Shown here piece by piece: positions 1 through 10,054 of a stretch of 64,000 nt of DNA (position 1 is the stretch's first letter; every line of letters begins with the position of its first letter). Made by a program: the position numbers and the translations under genes. Under the pieces are notes generated by a model that was given only the letters and a program-made list of their open reading frames with translations, made no database searches and had not been told where the DNA came from. The stretch is taken from contig NC_043741.1 in NCBI RefSeq assembly GCF_004337985.1, forward strand, positions 2,235,570 to 2,299,569, written 5' to 3'. The stretch comes from Pyricularia pennisetigena. Taxonomy: Eukaryota; Ascomycota; Sordariomycetes; Magnaporthales; Pyriculariaceae.

Positions 1-1524
1 GCCGCCAACAACAAGCCTCAAAACCACAACCGGGATGCCGCCGACGAACCCGACGCCACCTCCGTGCAGGGGGCAATGTCGCGACGTCTCGAGCAGGCGA
101 CCGAGGAGGCCCTTCTGACCGGTGGCAGCGCAGGCCGCCGCGCCGTCGAGGACGCCGGCTTCTCGGACGAGCTCAAGGAGCGCCTGCTCAACAAGATCGC
201 CGACGCCGAGTTCCGCGCAAAGTATGCCGGCGCCCTCAGCGAGGCGGGCATCTCGAGCGCCTCGTCGTCTTCAGCCGTCGCCGCGGGCGGAACCGCCTGG
301 ACGGGCGAGGAGACCCCCGAGGCGGCGGTGCGGCGGATGCTGGAGGACGCGCGGAAGCCGCTGAGCCCGGGCCTGCGCGGGAAGCCGAGGCATCAGGACG
401 TGGTGGTGGACATGCGGATGCGGCGCGACCCGGCGCGGACGGCCGGGCAGAAGTTTGAAGCCGCGCGGGACAAGGCGGCCACGTACGCCGCGACGGCGGC
501 AGCAGCAGCGGCGGGCGCCCGGAGCGAGGACGAGCGGGCGAGCTTCAGGTCGGAGCTGCAGGAGCGCTTCAGCCCGGGGTACAGGGCGATGCCCAACAGT
601 CTGTCGGGGATGGCGGCGCTGGCCAACGAGCGGATCGAGAACGCCATCGCGCGCGGGCAGTTCAAGAACATACCGCGCGGCAAAGGGGTCGAGTCGCGGG
701 ACGGGCGGGCCGACAACCCGTTCATAGACACGACCGAGTACATCATGAACAACATGATCAAGCGCCAGGATATGGTGCCGCCCTGGATCGAGAAGCAGCA
801 GGAGCTGGCGCGGGCCGCGAGGGTGTTTAGACAGAGGCTGAGGAACGACTGGAGGAGGCACGCCGCCAGGACCATCGCCAGCCGGGGCGGGAGCTTGGCC
901 GAGCAGATGGCGCGCGCCGAGGCGTACGCAAGGGCAGAGCTGGTCAGGAACCCGCGGCGGAGGAACGTCGATCAGATGTCGGTGTCGACGAGCTCGACCG
1001 ACGATCCGGTCATGGTCACGATGCGCCAGGCGCAAGCAAAGCTGAAGGACGAGCTCAAGGAGGAGCTAAAGGATGTTCCGGCGCAGACGGCGCAGCAGCC
1101 CGTTGACGAGCAGACGGGACGGCACGAGTCCGACGTGAAACCGGAGCCACTCGTCTTATTTCGAGACCCAACCTGGGAAGCAACAGAGAAGTCCTATATG
1201 GAGCTGTCGGTGGCTAACCTGAACGCCATCACACGATCATACAATCTGATGGCGCCTGATCTGGCCAAAAAGCCCTACTTTTCCCTGCAGAGGGAGCTGG
1301 ATTCGTGCTTCGCCGACGTCGCCCCGTCGCTAGCAAACACGATCAAGGAGCGGGCGAGGAACCCGGCGAGGCATGCAGATTCGTCTGGATCCACGCCGAG
1401 GAAGGGTGTGTTGGATCGTTTAGGCGCCGGGGACTGGACCACGACGAGCAAGATTTACGATTCCAAGACGCCCAACTATGGCTTCAAGGAGATGTGGCGC
1501 GATTTCTGGGCGAGGGGGACTTGA
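1..1524 (+). CDS. DnaJC28-like protein with DUF1992 domain, 5' partial
   Basis: The reading frame is open from base 1, so the true start lies left of the window; the GTG at 64 is not a credible start. About 507 residues are visible. The central part contains the DUF1992 (DnaJ homologue subfamily C member 28 conserved domain) signature: NERIENAIARGQFKNIPRGKG, then DNPFIDTTEYIMNNMIKRQ and PPWIEKQQEL. Proteins of this family are mostly uncharacterised; human DNAJC28 is assigned to mitochondria or Golgi traffic, and fungal members usually lack a J domain. None is seen here, though it could lie upstream. The C-terminal 150 residues carry LNAITRSYNLMAPDLAKKPYFSL, typical of fungal members. Flanks are Ala/Arg-rich and probably disordered. 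No intron is needed in the visible part. Confidence 0.85.
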   Translation, partial: AANNKPQNHNRDAADEPDATSVQGAMSRRLEQATEEALLTGGSAGRRAVEDAGFSDELKERLLNKIADAEFRAKYAGALSEAGISSASSSSAVAAGGTAWTGEETPEAAVRRMLEDARKPLSPGLRGKPRHQDVVVDMRMRRDPARTAGQKFEAARDKAATYAATAAAAAAGARSEDERASFRSELQERFSPGYRAMPNSLSGMAALANERIENAIARGQFKNIPRGKGVESRDGRADNPFIDTTEYIMNNMIKRQDMVPPWIEKQQELARAARVFRQRLRNDWRRHAARTIASRGGSLAEQMARAEAYARAELVRNPRRRNVDQMSVSTSSTDDPVMVTMRQAQAKLKDELKEELKDVPAQTAQQPVDEQTGRHESDVKPEPLVLFRDPTWEATEKSYMELSVANLNAITRSYNLMAPDLAKKPYFSLQRELDSCFADVAPSLANTIKERARNPARHADSSGSTPRKGVLDRLGAGDWTTTSKIYDSKTPNYGFKEMWRDFWARGT

Positions 1525-2346
1525 ACTGTGACTAGAAAATATATGTAAAATTATTACTGGGTTTGTAAAATAAGGGAAAAAAAAATACAGTAACTGCCAT
1601 GTTGGTTAGATTCGGATGGCCAGCCGGGGTCTTTGATGTCGAGGACCGTGCGCAACATTCTATCAAGCGTGTTGGCGATCGCTCTGATGCAAGTGTGATA
1701 TATTGAGGGCAGACAGACTACTCAAGTTTGTCGCTAGAAACAGGGTGACTGGAGTATCACCAGCAAGACGGGTCCATCAAGCACTTTCACGCAGCCCCTT
1801 TTGTCATCACAACCGGGGTTTTCAGTGGCACCAGCAGCCAGGGCCGGAAGGGGGAATGCGGCAGTGATGATGCGACTCGGCCACCTGTTGGAGATGTTAT
1901 AATGTCAGAATAAGCGGAGAGGGAATAAGTCAGAAAAAGCCCTCTGCCAGGTGGTTGAGTTGGATAGGTAGGTGATGGTAAACAATTCGTGGCTGATAAA
2001 AACGGTAAAGACAGAAACAAAGTGTGGCAGACAGATATGTTACAGTATGGACTCATGAATAAAAGAACGCAGACACAGGGTGCTGTGTGTATAGTAGACT
2101 TGCAAAGACACTGATTTTCACACATACTTTTGAAATACCTAACTACCTAAGATTATCGACCTTGAATATTTCAAAAATCCTGCAGGTCATTTCGCAACTC
2201 CTGTACCAAACCTCCCAAAAGGGCCAGTGCAGGCAGTACATTGGCTCCCCCACACATTACAGTCCCGAGCGGACTCAGTCAAAGCCACCAGCAGACCGGA
2301 GCCCGCACGACGGTGGGTTCTGCCAAAAAAAAAGACCCCTCTCCGC
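1525..2346. other. intergenic, no gene seen
   Basis: Convergent intergenic space between the DUF1992 gene and the His/Asp-rich gene. Short open frames on both strands lack coding character or known motifs. It probably holds the two 3' untranslated regions. Confidence 0.6.
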
Positions 2347-2637
2347 TCAAGGAAGACGCTGCGGCACGTAGCTCTGATCGGGCCTGACGACCCGGCCGCC
2401 CTCGAGCTGCGAGTCGCCGTAGGCGGGCCAGACGACGAGCCTGCGCGCGCGGTCGATGACGGACAGCGTGGTGAAGCCGCGGCCCTCGCCGAACTGGCCG
2501 GACCAGCCGCTCGAGACGACAAAGTGGCCGCCGCAGTCGACCCCGGCCACCGCCGCCCGCCTGCCCGCCTCGAAGCTGCAGCGCTGCCTGCCGCGCTGCT
2601 GCGTCACCACCGTGAAGGACCAGCGGCAGTCGTCGTT

Positions 2638-2680
<43 letters not shown>

Positions 2681-3269
2681 CCGTGCATGGTCGCGGCGTC
2701 GAGTGCCGCTGTGGTGTTTGCGGTCGCGGCCGTCCCGTACGCCCCGTCGCTTTCGCTGTAGCCTCTGCGCTCGTCGTCGTCGTGCTTGTTGTCTCTGTGT
2801 CCGTAGCCGGATTTGCCCGAGTCTCTGTGCTTGTCTGGGCCATACCCATTCCTTTCGTCGCCGTAGTGGCCATTCTAAGACAAGGTAGGCTGTTTTAGTC
2901 GATTGTTTGTTGGGGACAGTTTTCTATTCGGCTCAGGGAGGGGGAGGGGGAGGGGGAAGGGGGACTGACGTGACCCTTTCGATCTCTGTCATACCCGTGA
3001 CGGTCATCATCATGATGGCCGTCGCGTCCATGATCATACCCTCTCCCATGATCTTTGCCGTGTCTGTGCCCACGGCCCTTGCCATGGTCGCCATCGTAAT
3101 CACGGCCGTGCCCATGATCGTAATCATGGTGGCGGCGATGGCCACAAAACCGAGAGAGATCGTGGATCGTCCACTCCTCCTCCTTGTACATCATCGACGT
3201 CGAGGCCATGGCCGGGGCTGCCAGCACCATTGCCTGCATGCCGAGACCCAGGAATGCAACGAGACGCAT
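2347..3269 (-). CDS. secreted His/Asp/Gly-rich repeat protein, two exons
   Basis: Exon 1 is 3269-2970, the intron 2969-2875 (GTCAGT...TTAG, 95 bp, phase 0), and exon 2 2874-2347, giving 275 residues. The ATG at 3269 was chosen because it begins a clear signal peptide (MRLVAFLGLGMQAMVLAAPA); an upstream ATG in frame would bury it. Residues about 40-150 are a tract of HDYDHGHGRD-type units that runs on across the splice junction, which supports the model. At about residues 162-177 the hexanucleotide GACCAC repeat gives HDHDHDHDHD. The C-terminal third (about 95 residues) is non-repetitive, with three Cys and a compact look (CRWSF...VDCGGHFVVSSGWSGQFG). Not recognised as a named family. Extracellular binding of Zn or Cu by the His/Asp tract is inference. 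Confidence 0.72.
2638..2681. repeat. GTGGTC hexanucleotide repeat
   Basis: About seven tandem GTGGTC units. On the minus strand they encode alternating His-Asp within exon 2 of the secreted His/Asp-rich gene. The unit length keeps frame, so expansion would change the length of the His-Asp tract without breaking the gene. Confidence 0.9.
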
Positions 3270-4610
3270 TGTGGAGGTGGCGATCGTAGTAGGCTGCTGA
3301 GGACGATGAGTTACGGCTGGATGTGCCAAGGTGATGTGAGCAGCTGAGCTTCCAACGTTTGGGTTTGCGCCGAAAGAGTGAGCGCAGGGACATGGAAGAG
3401 CTCAAGACTTGAGCAAGTCGGAACAGCAGGACTACTTGTACGAGGTTAGGGAATCTGCGTCACTGCTGAAGGGAGAGAAAATACCTCGCAAACTCCCAAT
3501 ATTGGCTTCGTATCTCCTCGTTTGGCACGCAGAAATCGACAGATTCAAAATTCGTTCGGCCGGCAAGCCACCAACTTTAACCGGACCCGGTCCATGGATC
3601 GAGATAGGACCGAGCAGCGAACCCATTATCATGTTCGACCTGTCGATCAAGACTTGAAGGCCAGACTTCTGATAATGCTGGCCGAGAAATGAATGATTTT
3701 TCTTAAAAAAGAAAAAAAAAAGAAAAGTATACGATGTGAAGTGATAGATTCGTCGGGGAAGTCATAGAACTGTCGTTCTCCTTCTGCCCGATGAAGAAAA
3801 CACAGCCAAGTCACATTTTAAAGCGCCAACCTAATGGCTTCGTGCGTTAGTACACTACCGCGCGGCAGGTAAGCAAGACAAAGAAGCAGAGCAGACAGCC
3901 CCCCCGAGTAGCAGCATCCATCTAAACCCCGGCGGCCAGGCACAGCTGCAGAAAGGGCAAAAAAGGTAGGAGGACGCCCATGTGGGCGAGGCGCCCAGTT
4001 AGCCCGGTCGAGAAACAGAGCCATGTGCGATAGCAAAGGCGCCTGGATACGCGAACCAAGCTTGTGCCTGATGGCGCCGGGGTTTATTTGGTATAGAGTT
4101 CTGGTCCGGCNNNNNNNNNNNNNNNNNNNNNNNNNNNNNNNNNNTTTTTTTTCTTTTTTCTTTCCTTCATGGCCGTGTATGATTCTCTCTGCGGTGGAAC
4201 ATGATAGAGCACAATGAAGCTGCCAGATCACCATGGTTTGTGAACAAGACGACGCAACAGGGGCCTGATAAATAGGAGACAGACTATGCATAACGGGGAG
4301 ATACAAAAAGGATACTGCCTTGAAAATTTACAGAGCGTTTGGCCGTTTGTTCATCCACATCATGTCACCGACACACATATTCCCCAAGTCAAGCAAGCAA
4401 AGAGCGCAAATTAGTAGAACATAAATCAATTAAGTAGCTAGGTAGGTAGGTAGGAAGGTGGTTAAAAGATCTCCAGGCAGGGTATTAACTTAACGCCTGG
4501 CCTTTCTTTTTTCACGATTAGACTTAGGATGTAGGGTAGGTGAGGGAAGGGCCAACAAAACAAAAAGAAAAGAGGCGACCAGCCCAGCCGGGCGGGGAGT
4601 CGAAGCATTC
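3270..4610. other. intergenic with assembly gap
   Basis: Upstream region of the His/Asp-rich gene and 3' flank of the propeller gene. It contains an N gap at 4111-4144 bordered by poly-T. No supported gene; the frames that cross the gap contain undetermined residues. Confidence 0.6.
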
Positions 4611-5510
4611 TTAAATGGTGAGGGAGACTACCTGGGCACCGGAACCGACAAACAGCATGTTCTTGGTGGAGTCGGTCCTGCCAAAGGCGGTGCAGGTGGA
4701 GCCCTGGACGGTGGCGAGCCTCGTGATGTTGCCCTCGGGGGTGACCTTGATGACCGAGTTCTGGAAGTTGGTGGCCATGAAGGCGTCGCCGGCGTCGTTG
4801 AAGACAAAGTCGTCGCCGGGGGTGCCGCTGAAGATCTGCACCACGCTGCCGGGCTTGCCCTGGTCGTCGATGGAGATCTTGTTGAAGGTCTGCTTGCCGA
4901 TGTTGGTGAAGAAGAGCGTGTTGTTGACGTACTTCATGCCGTCGATGCCGAACGCGACCGTCTGCCCCGGCGCCAGGGCCTGGTCGTTGGAGATGACGGC
5001 CGAGACCTCACCGGAGCTGATGGTGACCCTGTACACCATGCCGGCCAGCGTGTCGCCCACGAGGAGCGTGTCGTCGTTCCAGCCCTTGGTCAGGCCGTTG
5101 AGCATGCGAGAGCCCTGGATCGTCGCGACCGTGCTGGCGGGGACCGACTGGCCGGCCGTCGTGTTGGCCAGGTCGATCTTGTAGATGCCATAGCTGCCCG
5201 GGACGTTGGCGCGGCCGCCCACGACGTACCAAACGTCGTTGCCAATCTCGACCATGCTGCCGGCCTGGTTGATGTTGGGGCCGAGCGAGGGCACCAGGAG
5301 GCTGGGACGCCTGTTGGACATGTCGACCGAGAAGATCTGGCCGTTGTCGAGGCGGCTGACCAGGAGGTTGCCGTTGGATCGCACGCCGATGCTCTCGACG
5401 GCGCCACCGATGAGGGCCACCTGGGCGGCTGCCTGGTTGTTTTGGCGGGCGACGAGCGGGCTGGCGGCAGCCAGGGGGGCAAGGCCGATGAGGAAGTTGG
5501 AGAAGCGCAT
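4611..5510 (-). CDS. secreted six-bladed beta-propeller (SMP-30/gluconolactonase-like)
   Basis: A single exon of 299 residues. Residues 1-18 form a signal peptide (MRFSNFLIGLAPLAAASP), followed by LVARQ. The rest shows repeating blade-like segments: NGNLLVSRLDNGQIFSVDM, VWYVVGGRANVPGSYGIYKIDL, DDTLLVGDTLAGMVYRVTI, NNTLFFTNIGKQTFNKISI, GDAFMATNFQNSVIKVTPEG and KNMLFVGSGAQVVSLTI. This is the SMP-30/LRE-like propeller fold. Fungal relatives include secreted proteins of unknown function and the hetero-Diels-Alderases of tropolone-sesquiterpene pathways (AsR5/EupF type). No biosynthetic genes are adjacent, so a catalytic role cannot be assigned. Two N-glycosylation-type sequons (NTT, NNT) fit secretion. 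It starts 623 bp from the end of the PIF1 gene and lies on the same strand. Confidence 0.82.
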   Translation of the reverse strand: MRFSNFLIGLAPLAAASPLVARQNNQAAAQVALIGGAVESIGVRSNGNLLVSRLDNGQIFSVDMSNRRPSLLVPSLGPNINQAGSMVEIGNDVWYVVGGRANVPGSYGIYKIDLANTTAGQSVPASTVATIQGSRMLNGLTKGWNDDTLLVGDTLAGMVYRVTISSGEVSAVISNDQALAPGQTVAFGIDGMKYVNNTLFFTNIGKQTFNKISIDDQGKPGSVVQIFSGTPGDDFVFNDAGDAFMATNFQNSVIKVTPEGNITRLATVQGSTCTAFGRTDSTKNMLFVGSGAQVVSLTI

Positions 5511-6133
5511 CTTGGCGATGATGACCTGTTGACCAAAGTCGACTTGGGATGAGTGAGATTGGTTGTTGGTTGGAAGAGGGTTGGAAGTGATAGGAGGATG
5601 CTGTGTGATGATGCTGATGGAGAAACAAAAAAAAAAAGTCTGCTGAGTGGCGCTGTTTTCTCGCAGATATATACAGCTGCATCCACCACCGGATTACCAT
5701 GCCCGAGCTGGATAGCCGGCGCCAAAACCAAAGGAAAAGTCGATTGCGTCCACCACTACCCGTCAGACAAGTGACGGACACAACTGATGGCGCATTGCGT
5801 CAACCACGTGTTGCGCAGTCCATGCTGTCACTTGCAGGCATGCACGCCTGGCTCTTGCTCATACCGCCGGGCAATAGCCTTCAAAATCGCCAGAATAGAC
5901 CTTTCCAACCGATGCTGAGTCTGCTGTTGCGCGGCACGCTCCAGCAGATCAATGCGTGCTTGGGCGTCAAAGCTCTACTGCAGTCTCGGGCGGTGGTGGG
6001 GGATGCATGGTTGCCACAGGCGCAATGCAAGAACCGAAAGAGAAGGAAAAAAAAAAAAAAAACCAAAATAGCATTCATGCCGATAGATTTGGACCGGAGA
6101 TTTCCATGTCGAGAACCAAATACTCTATCCCAT
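5511..6133. other. intergenic promoter region
   Basis: Lies between the start of the propeller gene and the stop of the PIF1 gene, so it holds the propeller promoter and the PIF1 3' flank. A TATATA element (about 5668-5673 as read on plus) lies about 160 bp before the propeller ATG. Nothing else seen. Confidence 0.5.
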
Positions 6134-8431
6134 TCATCCAAGACCCGCGTCTATTCCAGTCGACCAGAAAAGGCCTTCAAAATCAGCTGGATCCAAAGAA
6201 GACGGGAACTCGTCCGGTGTCCCATCTGATTTGACTGGTGCTCGGGGCATTCCGAAGGATTGCTGACTGGCAGAGGCATTCTCAGTGGTCAGTGCCCCTT
6301 TCGAACCGTACGTCTTCTCGATTCCATCATCGTCCTCGTCTGCCTTGACCAGGCCCCTGGTCACGTAGCCAAAGTGCCGCTGGTAAAAGTCGCGCACCTG
6401 CGGATCAGCACTGAATGGTCTGCTGAGGGCTCCGGTGTTGCCCTTTAGCTGCAGGCCTTGGAGGGTACGCGTGCGGGAGAGCGCCACGTACGCCTGCCCT
6501 CTCTCAAAGGCTTTGGTCAGGTCGACCACGACCCTGTCCATCGTCATGCCCTGGGAACGGTGCACCGTCATGGCCCATCCCGCCATCAGCGGTATCTGGG
6601 TGCGACAGACCAGAACCGGGCCTGCTTGCTCGGGGATGTAATACTTGTTGACTGAGCATTCGGCCATGATTAGCCGGGTGAGTCCGTTGTGGAACTTGAC
6701 AACTGGCCAGTGTTTCTTGTCGGCCTGAGCCACAAATTTACGAACCTCGGAGGCTTGCAGCCTGGCGTATGTGCTGTAGAGTATAGGCTGACCTTGGGCC
6801 GAGATTGGCGACCCGTTGTCGTTCTTGTTTGCAGTACGGGGCAGCCTATTCGGATCAACATTGGCAAATCCTATCACGATCCCCTGGCTGCCGTTCACGA
6901 GACCTTTGTTTGGACTGATGTTGGAACGAAGAATGACAACCATTCCTTTTCTCATTTTAAGCAAATCCAGATATTTATGATGCTCTAGTCTTGACGAAAA
7001 CGACTTGTAAAGATAGTCTGGGCACTCGTAAACAGAATCGACCGATTGGTATTGACGCTCCGAGTCCTTGGCTAAGTTGTTGTACCTTGTCTCGTTCTCC
7101 CTCAGCACATCATCTCTTTTGGGCAACAGCAGCGTGGCGTCGGTGATTTGAGGCCGGGGAGCGCAGATAAGATCGATCTCGCCCTGATCCAAGTGATTCC
7201 CGGTCCTGCATTTCTGAAGGATACCGATGAGCATATGGTCCCTCTGGCGGTGGATCGTCTGGAGCTCCACGCAGCCAAAATTGCACTGACGCCAGGCGCT
7301 ACTGCAAAACGCCCACATGTCACGCTCATCAAAGAAGCGTGGCTCTTGGCAGACCTTTCTTTTGGTCTCGAACCTGGTGCCCGGGCAAAGCCTCAAGTTT
7401 CCGGAGTGACCATCAACCTGCAGCTCTCTGCCGCAAAAGTAACAGTTTTCGAAAGGCTTCACGGGCGGCAGCTGAAAGAAATCGCCCGACACAACCACCT
7501 GGGCACCACCAAACGGCCTCTGGTCCCCGTACCGAGCCGCCTGCATCACGTGGCTGAGGAGATCGAACGTAAAGCTCGAGACCATACTTATCTCGTCTAT
7601 CACCAGCACCTGGGTCGCACGGAGTCTTTTCTTTACACCAGGCTTTTTCGCCCGGCGTGTCGCTTCTCCCAGCGACAGAGCCGAGGCGTCCCAGCCCGCA
7701 TAGCTGTGGACCGTCGACCCTTCAACCTCCAGAGCGGCCCGCCCCGTGGGAGCGACGACGTCGACTCTCTTGCCCATAGCCCTCAGTCTTTTGACGAATG
7801 CCTTGAGCACCGTCGACTTGCCGCTCCCGGCAGAGCCGGTAAAGAAGATGTTTTCTCCGCGCACGATGCGGTCCACCAAGGCGGCCTGGGAAGGGTCAAG
7901 CACCGGCTCCAAGCTGCCACCGACCGTGTCGATGACAAACAATGCAGAGTCCGGGACTGAGGACAGGTCGACTGCAGCCGGGCCTGGCATGGCCATGGCC
8001 GACTTGTGGCAGGGTGGATGCATGGCCGTCTGAGCACTCGAATTAGAATCTGACAGATCGTCGCGGATCAACATGGTTCTGTCAGCGCCACCCTCCATCT
8101 TGACCTCGGACGGGCCGAATGGGGACAGGTAAAGCTTGTCAGCGGCCTGACTGCATGGGGACGAAGCTCGAGCACCATGGCGCCGTTTGATGGGTTTGCA
8201 TGGCGGGGATGGGGGAAGCGTATGCACTGCAGCAGCAGCAGTAGCAGCAGCAGTAGCAGCAGCGGCAATGGGTTGTGCTGCATCTGCAGACGGGCCCAAT
8301 GCATTGCCAGCAAGGGCTGATCCGATGGATCGTGCCGCCGCTTGCCGTGCCAGTTGTTTTGCGAAGCCGAGACCGGAAGCGGTGCGTCTATCTCGGTTCT
8401 GGACCTTGTAGCCGCGGTCTTCTTCATCCAT
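6134..8431 (-). CDS. PIF1-like DNA helicase
   Basis: A single-exon protein of 765 residues. The N-terminal 170 residues are low in complexity (Ala-rich run near 53-69). The superfamily 1B helicase core follows: Walker A GSAGSGKST (199-207), motif Ia VVAPTGRAALEVEG (225-238), Walker B VLVIDEISM (275-283), motif III VVVSGDFFQLPPV (312-324), and late motifs GWAMTVHRSQGMTMDRVVVD and GQAYVALSRTRTLQGL. These define the PIF1/RRM3 family of 5'-3' DNA helicases, which act on G-quadruplexes, telomeres, Okazaki fragments and mitochondrial DNA. A cysteine insert (C330, C333, C349, C361) after motif III looks like a small zinc-binding loop. PIF1-like helicases occur as several divergent copies in filamentous fungi, so orthology to yeast Pif1 or Rrm3 is not claimed. 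Confidence 0.92.
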   Translation of the reverse strand: MDEEDRGYKVQNRDRRTASGLGFAKQLARQAAARSIGSALAGNALGPSADAAQPIAAAATAAATAAAAVHTLPPSPPCKPIKRRHGARASSPCSQAADKLYLSPFGPSEVKMEGGADRTMLIRDDLSDSNSSAQTAMHPPCHKSAMAMPGPAAVDLSSVPDSALFVIDTVGGSLEPVLDPSQAALVDRIVRGENIFFTGSAGSGKSTVLKAFVKRLRAMGKRVDVVAPTGRAALEVEGSTVHSYAGWDASALSLGEATRRAKKPGVKKRLRATQVLVIDEISMVSSFTFDLLSHVMQAARYGDQRPFGGAQVVVSGDFFQLPPVKPFENCYFCGRELQVDGHSGNLRLCPGTRFETKRKVCQEPRFFDERDMWAFCSSAWRQCNFGCVELQTIHRQRDHMLIGILQKCRTGNHLDQGEIDLICAPRPQITDATLLLPKRDDVLRENETRYNNLAKDSERQYQSVDSVYECPDYLYKSFSSRLEHHKYLDLLKMRKGMVVILRSNISPNKGLVNGSQGIVIGFANVDPNRLPRTANKNDNGSPISAQGQPILYSTYARLQASEVRKFVAQADKKHWPVVKFHNGLTRLIMAECSVNKYYIPEQAGPVLVCRTQIPLMAGWAMTVHRSQGMTMDRVVVDLTKAFERGQAYVALSRTRTLQGLQLKGNTGALSRPFSADPQVRDFYQRHFGYVTRGLVKADEDDDGIEKTYGSKGALTTENASASQQSFGMPRAPVKSDGTPDEFPSSLDPADFEGLFWSTGIDAGLG

Positions 8432-8873
8432 CCTGTGACCAGTGCGCGGGGCGGTATGGATAGTTATGTGACATTCTGACTAAGATATTTTTGAAGTGGT
8501 TAGCAATTGAACCTAAGCGTTCTCGCAGTAGGTTGATGTTTGGTAGGCAGCTGTTGATGAGTCCATTACTGTAGTGCATTTAATGACAGTTTTGAACATG
8601 TTGTCATTGTCAAGAGAAGAAGCAATTGATCGGCGTTGGAGCGCAGGTGGGGTTCCCACTCCAAGAGATCTGAAAAGGGTTAGGGGCGGTTGAAACCTTG
8701 TCTTTTCTTCTGATGTCACTCTCAACAAGCTTTTCCCCGGATTCATCGACAACATCAAATGAAAAGCAAAGAGAGAGAAGAAAAAAAAGCAGATCATGTC
8801 ATAATCATTAATTTTTGTTTTTGTTTCCGTCTAATGTACAATACAATGTAGACCCGTTCAAAAGACAAAACGT
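8432..8873. other. intergenic, nothing seen
   Basis: Short spacer between the PIF1 start and the alkenal reductase stop codon; both genes are on the minus strand. No gene or repeat supported. Confidence 0.5.
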
Positions 8874-10054
8874 CTACTCGCTAATCTTGAGCACGGCCTT
8901 GCCAAAGTTCTCACCCCGCAGCATGCCAACGAAACCCTCGGGGCCGTTGTCGATGCCATCCACAACGTGAAGCTTGGCCTTGATCGAGCCGTCCTTCAGT
9001 CCCTTGGTGACGTCCTCGGTGAACTTGGCAGCCCAGGCACCGGCGAGCGAGTTGACCAGGAAACCGCGCATGGTGATCTCCTTGGAGACGATGTTCATCA
9101 GGCCCTTGATACCCTTTTGGTCCTCGGGCTTGACGTTGTACTCGGAAATCTGTAGCAAAATAGAAAGAAAAGGGGAGGTTGGTCAGCGATGGTTGTTTTT
9201 TTATTTCTTTATTTTTTTTTTTAAAAAAAAAAGAAAATATAATAAACAAAAGAAACATCAAAACAACGCATATGTCAACTCACCATTCCACAAGTCGGGA
9301 TCCTGCCAAACTTGTTCATGTGCTTGAGGGCGGCCTCGAGGTGCTCGCCTCCGACGTTCTCGTAGTAAATGTCGATACCGCCGGGCGCCAGGCGCGTGAG
9401 GGCGGCGTCGGGCGACTCCTTCTTGTAGTTGAAGGCGTGGTCGAAGCCGAGCTCCTTGCAGTACTCGACCTTCTCGTCGGAGCCGACGCTGCCGATGACG
9501 GTCAGGCCCTCGCGCTTGGCCAGCTGGCCGACGAGCTGGCCGACGGCGCCGGCGGCGCTGCTGACGAAGATGGTCTCGCCCTTCTTGGGCTTGCCGATCT
9601 CGAACAGCGACGAGTAGGCCGTCAGGCCCGGCATGCCGAGCGCGCCCAGGTGGTGGGCCAGCTCGAACTCGCCCGACTCCTCGACCTTGAAGACGTTCTG
9701 CTGCTTGGCCTGCTCGGCCGACAGCACCACGTACTGCTGGTTGGGGCACATGAGGTGCTTGACCACGTCGCCCTTGGCGAACCGCTCCGTCTTGGACTCG
9801 ACCACCCGCAGCAGCGACGAGTTCTCGATCGGCTGCCCTATCGTCAGGGCCGGGAAGTACGACTTGACCTCGGGGTTGCGGAGGCGCCCGCGCTGGTACG
9901 GGTCGAACGAGCTGTACAGAACCTTTGCCACGACGCCGCCCTCGGGAGCCACCAGCTCGATCGGCCGGTCCTCCACCACAAGGTCCTCGCCGGGCTTGGG
10001 GAAGCCCTCGGGAGCCTTCTTGAAGATGATGGCCTTGTTGCTAGTAGGTGCCAT
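8874..10054 (-). CDS. NADPH-dependent alkenal/leukotriene-B4-type reductase (MDR family)
   Basis: Exon 1 is 10054-9284, the intron 9283-9150 (GTGAGT...CTACAG, 134 bp, phase 0), and exon 2 9149-8874, giving 348 residues, the usual family length. The ATG at 10054 starts MAPTSNKAII; the longer upstream frame is untranslated leader. The family signature DPYQRGRL is at 51-58. The cofactor motif SSAAGAVGQLVGQLAK is at 165-180, and DIYYENVGGEHLEAAL marks the end of the Rossmann domain. Zinc-ligand residues of alcohol dehydrogenases are absent, as expected for the prostaglandin reductase/quinone-oxidoreductase-like branch. The likely reaction is NADPH reduction of the C=C bond of alpha,beta-unsaturated carbonyls in the cytosol. 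Exon 2 supplies NIVSKEITMRGFLVNS and ends KAVLKISE, restoring the family C terminus. Confidence 0.9.

Noticed and set aside
271..1035. 254-codon minus-strand frame
   Set aside because: Antisense of the DUF1992 gene, with no independent motif.
1787..2125. 112-codon minus frame with hydrophobic Cys-rich start
   Set aside because: No splice partner, homology pattern or good context; probably the 3' flank of neighbouring genes.
3818..4306. 162-codon frame across the N gap
   Set aside because: It contains undetermined bases and has no motif.
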